DNA of 16,796 nucleotides from Peptococcus simiae. Its GTDB lineage: Bacteria; Bacillota; Peptococcia; Peptococcales; Peptococcaceae. The stretch spans positions 1 to 16,796 of the forward strand of contig NZ_JBJUVG010000019.1 in NCBI RefSeq assembly GCF_046097595.1, in the 5' to 3' direction. The position numbers and the translations under genes are program-made. The notes below the pieces were generated by a model that had not been told where the DNA came from, made no database searches, and worked only from the letters and a program-made list of their open reading frames with translations. Shown here one piece after another: positions 6,782 to 12,763 of the stretch (position 1 is the first letter of the stretch; each line of letters starts with the position of its first letter).

Positions 6782-8031
6782 TGATATCCATGCAAGCAAT
6801 TATCAATAACCTCAAATCATTTGAACGCCCCCATGAAGAATTTACCCTCGGTGTATCCTTTGGCCACCTCCTGGTCAATAGCAGTGACCTCAGCGCGGTG
6901 AACTACTCTGATGCCAACGGGAGTAAGAGTTTTATCGAGCACCTGGTCCATCTGGGCTGGCAACCGATCAGCGAAGGGGACGTCCTGATTGGGGCCCGCA
7001 AGGACGCTGAAAATGTCGTCCTGGGCCTGGGCGGCCAAGTGAATTGGCGGTTTTCCGGTTTCAGCCAAATCCAGGACCTGGAGCGGGCCTACCTGGCCTT
7101 TATCGAAGGACTCTTTGATGAATTGAAACGGCGGGGGCAAATCCTCCTGGCCACAGGCCACCAGCCGACCAGCCCCCTGGAAGCCATTGAAACGGTTCCC
7201 CTGCCGGAATATGAGGCCTTGGAAAACTGGGCCAAGGGCCAGGGTGACCTCCTGGATACCTTAAAGCTGTCAGCGGAAACGAGAGTCAGCTTCCAATACG
7301 CCCATGTGGATAACTTCCAAAAACGGATCCAGTCAGCTGCCTTAATCCAGCCGGCCCTGGCAGCCTTCTTTGATAACGCTTCTTGGGTCAATGGGGAAAA
7401 GAACACTGCTAACCTGATTAACCTGCGCCGGCTGATCACTGCCGATAGCAATTACTTTGCCATTCCCGGCGTCTTAAATGCCCCCTTTAAATATGAAGAC
7501 TACGCCGGTTTCGTTTGGGAGGCACCGGCCATCTGTGCAGCAGATCATGGCAGCGTCCAACCGACAGGGAACAAGACCGTCGGGGAAGTCTTTGCTGACC
7601 GGGACCTCACTGAAGAAGACCTGCGCCGGGTTTACCGGATGATCCGTCCGGCCCTAGGCGTCAGCCGCACCGGGGTTACCCTGGGCAATATCGACAGCGT
7701 GCCCTACCCCTTGAACATGGCCTATGTTCTCTTGCTCAAGAGCCTCCTGTATAACCCGGACCACATTACGGCCCTGGAAAAAATGATTGAACAATACAAG
7801 GTGGACAAGATTGAAACCATGCAGCGAGAAATCTTTGAAAAAGGCCTGCAAGCCCCCCTGGGCGACGGGAATGTCTTCGACTTTATTAAAGACCTGTACT
7901 TCATGGTTTCCCTGACCGTGGAACCGGTCGAGCAACACTATCTCCAACCCCTGAATAGCCTCTTATTTAAAGATATCAAGACCAAGGATGTTGGAGCGCG
8001 TCAATTTGCCGCTATGTTAGGAAAAAAATAA
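6781..8031 (+). CDS. Plant-type glutamate-cysteine ligase fold protein (GCS2-like) with degenerate active site
   Basis: A 416-residue protein that I can follow along the whole plant/proteobacterial glutamate-cysteine ligase (GCS2) family. In order: SEGDVLIGA (64-72) for EGDKIIG; LGGQVNWRFSG (83-93) for EPGGQFELSG; ATGHQP (124-129) for GIGFQPKW; KRIQSAALIQPALAAFFDNASWVNGEK (181-207) for the R-x-G-L-A-L-Q-P-I-A-x-A-L-F-A-N-S-P-F segment; FKYEDYAGF (236-244) for F-x-Y-E-x-Y-V-D-Y; LTEEDLRRVYRMIRPALGVSR (276-296) for the D-W-x2-H-L-x3-F-P-E-V-R-L-K region. The Glu residues of the G-T-E-H-E-K-F site are Ser and Gly here (TLGVSFGHL, 22-30), and those of E-P-G-G-Q-F-E-L-S-G are also gone. Ligase activity is therefore doubtful. 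ATG 6781 overlaps the zapA stop (TGATG), with GGAG at 6772-6775. Der follows after 19 bases. Function unknown. Confidence 0.65.
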   Translation: MISMQAIINNLKSFERPHEEFTLGVSFGHLLVNSSDLSAVNYSDANGSKSFIEHLVHLGWQPISEGDVLIGARKDAENVVLGLGGQVNWRFSGFSQIQDLERAYLAFIEGLFDELKRRGQILLATGHQPTSPLEAIETVPLPEYEALENWAKGQGDLLDTLKLSAETRVSFQYAHVDNFQKRIQSAALIQPALAAFFDNASWVNGEKNTANLINLRRLITADSNYFAIPGVLNAPFKYEDYAGFVWEAPAICAADHGSVQPTGNKTVGEVFADRDLTEEDLRRVYRMIRPALGVSRTGVTLGNIDSVPYPLNMAYVLLLKSLLYNPDHITALEKMIEQYKVDKIETMQREIFEKGLQAPLGDGNVFDFIKDLYFMVSLTVEPVEQHYLQPLNSLLFKDIKTKDVGARQFAAMLGKK

Positions 8032-8050
8032 GCGGTATTCAGGAGGTTAC

Positions 8051-9367
8051 ATGAAACCGATTATTGCAGTTGTGGGCCGGCCAAATGTCGGCAAGTCCAC
8101 TTTATTTAATCGCTTGACACATACCCGCAAGGCCATCATAGAAGATATGCCCGGTGTGACGCGCGACCGTCTGTACGAAGACGGTGAGTGGAATGGACAT
8201 GCCTTCACCCTGATTGATACCGGGGGCATTGATACGGTCGACAAGGACCATATCCTGAAAAATGTACGCCTACAGGCGGAGATTGCCATCGAAGAGGCAG
8301 ACCTCATTTTATTTATGGTTGATGCTTCTGTCGGTGTAACCCAGGAAGATGAGGCGGTGGCCCAAATCCTGCGTAAAAGCGATAAGGAAGTTATTTTAGT
8401 TGCCAATAAAGTCAAAAGCTTTGAAGACCTGGTCCCGGTTTATGAATTTTACAGCCTGGGCTTTGAACACCTGGTGCCCATTACAGCTGTTGATGGCCGG
8501 AACACCGGGGACCTCCTTGACCTGATGCTGGACCTCTTGCCGGCAGAAGCCCTGGTCGGCGAAAAGGAGGAGGCCCTATCCATTGCAGTGGTGGGCCGGC
8601 CCAACGTAGGCAAGTCCTCCCTGTGCAACCGCCTGCTCGGCGAAGAGCGGTCCATTGTCAGCAATGTCCCCGGAACGACCCGGGACGCCATCGATACCCC
8701 CTTCCGCTATGACGGTGAGGATTACATCCTGGTCGATACTGCCGGGATGCGGCGGCGGAAGAAGATTGAGCTGGCCACTGAGCGCTATAGCGTGGTCCGG
8801 TCTCTCCATGCCGTCGACCGGTCAGACGTGGTGCTCATGGTTATTGACGGCTCTCAAGGGCTAACTGACCAGGACAAGCGGATTGTCGGCTATGCCCATG
8901 AGCAGGGCAAGGGGATTATCTTGGTGGTCAATAAGTGGGACCTGGTTGAAAAGGACCACAAGACCCAAAAGGAAATGGAAGACCGGTTTAAGGCCGAGCT
9001 TTTATTCCTATCCTATGCGCCCATGCTCTTTGTTTCTGCCGTCACCGGCCAGCGGGTCAGTAAAATCATGGAGACCGTCCGGGCTGTAGCGGAAAACCGG
9101 CTCATGCGGGTACCGACAGGGGTCTTAAATGATATCCTCCGGGAAGCAGTGCTGAAAAACCCGCCGCCGACCGATAAGGGCAAGCGGCTTAAAATCTACT
9201 ACGGCACCCAAATTGGGGTTGCCCCGCCGACCTTTGCCCTCTTTGTCAATGACAAGGAGATTATGCACTTCTCCTACCTGCGCTACATTGAAAACCGGAT
9301 TCGTGACTACTTTGTCTTTGAGGGGACAACCCTTCGCCTCCAGTTGAGAAACAGAAAAGAGGACTGA
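8051..9367 (+). CDS. der: Ribosome-assembly GTPase Der (EngA)
   Basis: A 438-residue tandem GTPase, the usual length for Der, which binds late 50S precursors. Domain 1 has G1 GRPNVGKST (9-17), G2 T37, and G3 DTGG (56-59). Domain 2 has G1 GRPNVGKSS (182-190), G3 DTAGM (229-233), and G4 NKWD (294-297). A KH-like C-terminal domain follows (about 355-438) with KIYYGTQIGVAPPTF (381-395). The G4 motif of domain 1 reads NKVK (119-122), with Lys in place of the Asp that normally reads guanine; codons AAT AAA GTC AAA leave no doubt about the reading. AGGAGG 7 bases before ATG 8051 sets the start. Third gene of the zapA operon, one base from plsY. Confidence 0.96.
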   Translation: MKPIIAVVGRPNVGKSTLFNRLTHTRKAIIEDMPGVTRDRLYEDGEWNGHAFTLIDTGGIDTVDKDHILKNVRLQAEIAIEEADLILFMVDASVGVTQEDEAVAQILRKSDKEVILVANKVKSFEDLVPVYEFYSLGFEHLVPITAVDGRNTGDLLDLMLDLLPAEALVGEKEEALSIAVVGRPNVGKSSLCNRLLGEERSIVSNVPGTTRDAIDTPFRYDGEDYILVDTAGMRRRKKIELATERYSVVRSLHAVDRSDVVLMVIDGSQGLTDQDKRIVGYAHEQGKGIILVVNKWDLVEKDHKTQKEMEDRFKAELLFLSYAPMLFVSAVTGQRVSKIMETVRAVAENRLMRVPTGVLNDILREAVLKNPPPTDKGKRLKIYYGTQIGVAPPTFALFVNDKEIMHFSYLRYIENRIRDYFVFEGTTLRLQLRNRKED

Positions 9368-9368
9368 G

Positions 9369-9974
9369 ATGGGAAGCGGAATTTTACGGATTGGGGTTAT
9401 CATCCTGGCTGCCTACCTGCTCGGCGCCATCCCCTTTGCCCAACTGGTTAGCCGGGCCCGCGGGGTGGATATTTTTTCCGTAGGCAGTGGCAATGCCGGC
9501 TTTACCAACGTTTTAAGGGTCTTAGGCGGCCGGACCGCATCCATTGTCCTCGTTGGTGATATTTTAAAGGGGACCCTGGCTGCCGGCATTGGGGACTGGC
9601 TGGGCAATGAATGGGGCATGCTCCTGGCGTCTGCAGTGGCGGTCCTTGCCCATACCCTGAGCATCTTTGTGCACTTTCGTGGGGGCAAGGGGGTGGCTAC
9701 AGGGGCTGGCGTCTTACTCTATGTATCGCCCCTGTCTTTCCTGGTCTGCGGGAGCACCCTGGCCCTCCTGGCCTATACCACCGGGTATATGTCCCTGGGG
9801 AGCCTGGCTGCGGCCGTCCTATGCCCTATTATGCTGGTTTTGACTGACCAGCACCCGGTGGTGATTGCTGTCTTTACCTGCTGTGCCCTATTTGTGATTT
9901 GGAAGCATCGGAGTAATATCCGTCGCTTAAGGGCCGGCACAGAAAATAAGATTCGACCAGCTAAAAAGAGGTGA
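9369..9974 (+). CDS. plsY: Glycerol-3-phosphate acyltransferase PlsY
   Basis: A 201-residue polytopic membrane enzyme that transfers an acyl group from acyl-phosphate to sn-glycerol 3-phosphate, giving lysophosphatidate. Membrane segments are at about 7-28, 55-75, 83-101, 112-135 and 140-180. Motif 1 is GSGNAGFTNVLRVLG (39-53; the family usually has G-S-G-N-I-G-A-T-N). Motif 2 is AHTLSIFVHFRGGKGVATG (94-112). LLGAIPFAQL (18-26) matches the conserved first helix. ATG 9369 is one base after the der stop, with an AGAGGA site inside the end of der. GpsA, which makes its substrate, follows after 4 bases. Confidence 0.95.
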   Translation: MGSGILRIGVIILAAYLLGAIPFAQLVSRARGVDIFSVGSGNAGFTNVLRVLGGRTASIVLVGDILKGTLAAGIGDWLGNEWGMLLASAVAVLAHTLSIFVHFRGGKGVATGAGVLLYVSPLSFLVCGSTLALLAYTTGYMSLGSLAAAVLCPIMLVLTDQHPVVIAVFTCCALFVIWKHRSNIRRLRAGTENKIRPAKKR

Positions 9975-9978
9975 GCCT

Positions 9979-10989
9979 ATGTCTAATATTGCTATTTTTG
10001 GTGCCGGGAGCTGGGGAACTGCCCTGGCCCAAAGCTTTGCCAGCTATGGCCACCAGGTCAGCTTATGGGCTAGAAATATTGACCAAGTGGCGAAAATGAA
10101 TGACAACCGAGTGAATGCCCACTACCTGCCCGGCATCAGACTGCATGACAATATCCGCTTTACGGCAGATGTCAATGATACGGTCGGGGTGGATTACTCG
10201 ATTATTGCTGTCCCCACCCAAGCCCAACGCCAGTTCCTAGCCGACCACCGGGACCGGTTTTCCGGTCAGGAGCCTCTGATTAATGTGGCCAAGGGCCTGG
10301 AGGCTTCCAGCGGTAAGCGGTTATCGGATATTTATAATGAAGTTTTAGGGGACGTGGACCAGCGGTATGTGGTCCTCTATGGGCCCAGCCATGCAGAAGA
10401 AGTGGGCCGCAATATGCCTACCGTTCTTGTGGCGGCCGCCCATGATGAGGCCCTGGCAGCCAAAGTCCAGCAGGACTTGATGAACGAAAACCTCCGTCTC
10501 TATACCACTGATGATGTTACCGGGGTTGAACTGGGCGGGGCCCTTAAAAATATCATAGCCCTGGCCATCGGCATGACCGTGGGCCTGGGCTATGGCGACA
10601 ATGCCCGGGCCGCCCTGATGACCCGGGGCTTGGCTGAAATCACCCGGCTGGGGGTAAAAAGCGGGGCTAATCCCTTGACCTTCCTCGGCTTAACCGGTGT
10701 CGGTGACTTGATTGTGACCTGCACCAGCGGGCATAGTCGGAACCGGACAGCCGGCGTTCAGCTGGGGCAAGGTCGGACCCTTGATGATGTCCTTGCCCAC
10801 ATGGGCATGGTCGTTGAAGGGGTACCGACGACCCGGGCCGCTTATGAGCGGGCCAAGGAATTGGGGATTTCCATGCCGATTGTATCCCATATGTATGAGG
10901 TCCTCTTCAACGCGGCAGACGTCAACCAAGCCGCCCTGGCCCTGATGACCCGGAGTGGGAAAAGTGAACAGGAAGACTACTTAAATTAA
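9979..10989 (+). CDS. gpsA: NAD(P)-dependent glycerol-3-phosphate dehydrogenase GpsA
   Basis: A 336-residue cytoplasmic dehydrogenase that reduces dihydroxyacetone phosphate to sn-glycerol 3-phosphate for phospholipid synthesis. The Rossmann motif GAGSWGTALA (8-17) opens the protein. AKGLE (104-108) and GPSHAEEV (135-142) match substrate and cofactor sites, and GGALKNIIA (186-194) carries the catalytic Lys, K190. GLGYGDNARAALMTRGLAEI (202-221) and LTGVGDLIVTCTSGHSRN (238-255) complete the C-terminal helical domain. An AGAGGTGA ribosome site precedes ATG 9979. It is the last gene of the zapA operon and is followed by a terminator five bases after the stop. Confidence 0.97.
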   Translation: MSNIAIFGAGSWGTALAQSFASYGHQVSLWARNIDQVAKMNDNRVNAHYLPGIRLHDNIRFTADVNDTVGVDYSIIAVPTQAQRQFLADHRDRFSGQEPLINVAKGLEASSGKRLSDIYNEVLGDVDQRYVVLYGPSHAEEVGRNMPTVLVAAAHDEALAAKVQQDLMNENLRLYTTDDVTGVELGGALKNIIALAIGMTVGLGYGDNARAALMTRGLAEITRLGVKSGANPLTFLGLTGVGDLIVTCTSGHSRNRTAGVQLGQGRTLDDVLAHMGMVVEGVPTTRAAYERAKELGISMPIVSHMYEVLFNAADVNQAALALMTRSGKSEQEDYLN

Positions 10990-10993
10990 TATC

Positions 10994-11025
10994 AACCCGA
11001 GCATTTGCCCTGCTTGGGTTTTTGT
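10994..11025 (+). terminator. Intrinsic terminator after gpsA
   Basis: A 10-bp stem (10994-11003 with 11011-11020, one G-T wobble) closes a 7-base loop and is followed by TTTGTCTTT. The first T residues are shared with the end of the stem. It closes the zapA-to-gpsA operon. Confidence 0.85.
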
Positions 11026-11066
11026 CTTTAAGAAAAAACAGGACTCCTTATAGGATAGATGAATAA

Positions 11067-11089
11067 AAGATTAAATTTTCGTAAATCTT
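11067..11089. repeat. Short inverted repeat upstream of the DUF1232 operon promoter
   Basis: AAGATT (11067-11072) and AATCTT (11084-11089) are inverted copies with 11 bases between, extendable to seven of eight positions. No T-run follows. It may be an operator half-site pair or chance in an AT-rich spacer. Confidence 0.25.
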
Positions 11090-11090
11090 A

Positions 11091-11138
11091 TGGGCTAGGG
11101 GCTTAATTTTAAGTAGTAAAAATTGTAAACCCAGCCCA
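11091..11138. repeat. Inverted repeat overlapping the DUF1232/scpAB promoter
   Basis: TGGGCTAGGG (11091-11100) and CCCAGCCCA (11130-11138) are inverted copies apart from one inserted A. The right arm begins just after the -35 and lies in the promoter spacer. A smaller perfect palindrome, CTTAA-TT-TTAAG (11102-11113), sits between the arms. This placement suits a repressor or an RNA-independent DNA fold, but no family of operator is recognised. Confidence 0.4.
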
Positions 11139-11151
11139 TTTATGCTATATT
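11123..11151 (+). promoter_or_regulatory. Sigma-A promoter of the ykvA-like/scpAB/glmS operon
   Basis: TTGTAA (11123-11128), a 17-base spacer and TATATT (11146-11151) with TG one base before it form a good sigma-A promoter with extended -10. It lies 31 bases before the first gene's start and appears to be the only strong promoter for the seven genes that follow. Confidence 0.75.
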
Positions 11152-11182
11152 GAAGGCACGATTTAAGAAATGAGGAGATATG

Positions 11183-11461
11183 ATGGCACTGATTGATAAC
11201 CTGAAACGGTTTAGACATCTTCCGAATAATATATTAGCCTCTTTTCGGATGATTACTGACGCCCGAGTGTCTAATCTTCAGAAAGCAATCTTTCTAGGTT
11301 TAGCCGGCGGCTACCTGCTGTGGCCGACAGACTTTATCATTGATTTGCCAGTGGTTGGACAGTTGGACGATATGGCTGTATTCCTGCTTCTTTATGGCTG
11401 GTTTATGTCACGAATCCCTGAAGAGATTCGCAAGGAGCATGGCTGGAAAGAATCTGACTAA
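11183..11461 (+). CDS. YkvA-like DUF1232 membrane protein
   Basis: A 92-residue protein with the DUF1232 signature: a conserved helix ending at Y44-L-L-W-P-T-D-F-I-I-D (family form P-x-D-x-I-P-D), then a hydrophobic stretch with GQLDDMAVFLLLYGW (59-73). One or two membrane-associated helices are likely at about 34-48 and 62-76. The family's molecular function is unknown. GAGGAG (11172-11177) is 5 bases before ATG 11183 but only 2 before the in-frame ATG 11180, so the later start is preferred. It is first in a seven-gene operon, two bases before scpA. The proline of the usual I-P-D triplet is an Ile here. Confidence 0.8.
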   Translation: MALIDNLKRFRHLPNNILASFRMITDARVSNLQKAIFLGLAGGYLLWPTDFIIDLPVVGQLDDMAVFLLLYGWFMSRIPEEIRKEHGWKESD

Positions 11462-11463
11462 GG

Positions 11464-12204
11464 ATGGAAGCTTACCCTGAACTGGCCTTTAAATGGCATG
11501 ACTTTGAAGGTCCCATGGACCTACTCATGCATTTATTGGAAAAAGATAAAATTGATATTTCAGATATACCCATAGCCACCTTGACGGACCAGTACCTGGC
11601 CTACCTGCAAGAGGCCGAGAGCATGAACCTGGAGATTGCCTCGGATTTCTTGCTGATGGCGGCCAACCTGGTCCGGATTAAAGTGCGGATGCTCATGCCC
11701 CGTCCCCGGAAGGACGAGGCGGAGGACCCCCGCCAAGACCTGGTGGCACAAATTTTAGAATACCGCTTTATTCGAGATGCCGCCGATTTTTTAAACAGGC
11801 GGTATAGTGAAGAAGCCCACCACCTACCGCGACCGGTGGATACGGAAGACCTGGCCAAGCAGTACCAGGCAGACCTACCCCTGGACCAGATTTCCCTGGA
11901 GGCCCTCTTGGCAGCCTACCAATCCGCTGTCCAAGCCCATGAAGAGCGGGTTCCCCAGGTGCAGATGCGGCGGTCGGAAGTATCCATAGAAGTGTACACC
12001 AACAAGCTCTTAAACCTGGTCCAGACCAACAAGGGGTTGACCTTTAGCCAGATCTGCCGGCGCCTGACCAGTAAAATGGATATTATTGGCTATTTTTTAG
12101 CCTTGCTGGAGTGCCTGCGGCACAATATGGTCCAGGTCATCCAGACCGAGCGGTTTGGTGAAATTTGGTTACATAACGGGCTGGAAGGACATTATGAGCA
12201 TTAA
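11464..12204 (+). CDS. scpA: Segregation and condensation protein ScpA (kleisin)
   Basis: A 246-residue kleisin that bridges the SMC ATPase heads and binds ScpB, acting on the nucleoid in chromosome organisation and segregation. The N-terminal FEGPMDLLMHLLEKDKIDISDIPI (14-37) is the hallmark SMC-binding helix region. LVRIKVRMLMP (71-81) and the C-terminal winged helix with LTFSQICRRLTS (192-203) follow. ATG 11464 is preceded only by AAGG directly against it, a poor ribosome site, so translation probably depends on coupling to the upstream gene two bases away. The scpB start lies inside its last codons (11-base overlap), as expected for partners made in fixed ratio. Confidence 0.96.
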   Translation: MEAYPELAFKWHDFEGPMDLLMHLLEKDKIDISDIPIATLTDQYLAYLQEAESMNLEIASDFLLMAANLVRIKVRMLMPRPRKDEAEDPRQDLVAQILEYRFIRDAADFLNRRYSEEAHHLPRPVDTEDLAKQYQADLPLDQISLEALLAAYQSAVQAHEERVPQVQMRRSEVSIEVYTNKLLNLVQTNKGLTFSQICRRLTSKMDIIGYFLALLECLRHNMVQVIQTERFGEIWLHNGLEGHYEH

Positions 12205-12760
12205 TCAAGCTATGCAACGTATCGTTGAGGGGCTTTTATTTATTTCCGATGTGCCCCTTACCGTAGAAGAGCTGGCCAAGACTCTTGGCCTGGCTGACTT
12301 TGAAGTGGAAAGCATTTTAAATGAATTAAAAGAAACCTATGCCGCCGGTAACCATGGCTTTTATCTACGGACCATTGCCGGAGGCTACCAATTTTTTGTC
12401 GGGTCGGAGATTGCGGATTATCTACCGTCTTTCTTTTCATTAAAACGACCCCAGCTCTCACAAGCAGCTTTGGAAACCGCGGCCATTGCGGCCTACCATG
12501 AACCGGTGACCCGGGCAGACATAGAAGGAATTCGCGGCGTCAACTCAGACGGGCCCCTTCGCTCGCTTTTAGACCGTGGCCTCTTAGAAGAACGCGGTCG
12601 AAAAGAAACGCCGGGTCGGCCCATCTTGTATGGGACCACGCCTCTTTTTTTACAGACTTTCGGTCTGAATAGCCTGGAGGACTTGCCCCCGGCGCCGGAA
12701 GCGTCTAGTCAGGAGACGGTGCCTGACCCAGCTGCTCAAGAGACCTTACGGGAGGAATAA
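12194..12760 (+). CDS. scpB: Segregation and condensation protein ScpB
   Basis: A 188-residue protein with two winged-helix domains that dimerises and binds the middle of ScpA in the SMC-ScpAB condensin. Domain 1 covers about 4-80 (IVEGLLFISDVPLTVEELA). Domain 2 has EPVTRADIEGIRGVNSDG (103-120), LLDRGLLEERGR (125-136) and TPGRPILYGTTPLFLQTFGL (139-158), all family hallmarks. The start is ATG 12194, where GGAAGGAC stands three bases upstream; longer in-frame versions lie wholly within scpA and lack a ribosome site. The C-terminal 25 residues are Pro/Glu-rich and probably disordered. The glmS start follows after three bases. Confidence 0.96.
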   Translation: MSINQAMQRIVEGLLFISDVPLTVEELAKTLGLADFEVESILNELKETYAAGNHGFYLRTIAGGYQFFVGSEIADYLPSFFSLKRPQLSQAALETAAIAAYHEPVTRADIEGIRGVNSDGPLRSLLDRGLLEERGRKETPGRPILYGTTPLFLQTFGLNSLEDLPPAPEASSQETVPDPAAQETLREE

Positions 12761-12763
12761 TAT

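Noticed and set aside
12640..12672. T-run followed by a small hairpin (CAGAC/GTCTG) near the scpB 3' end
   Set aside because: The T-run precedes the stem on the plus strand and becomes an A-run after it on the minus strand, so it is not a terminator on either strand. It lies inside the intact scpB frame.
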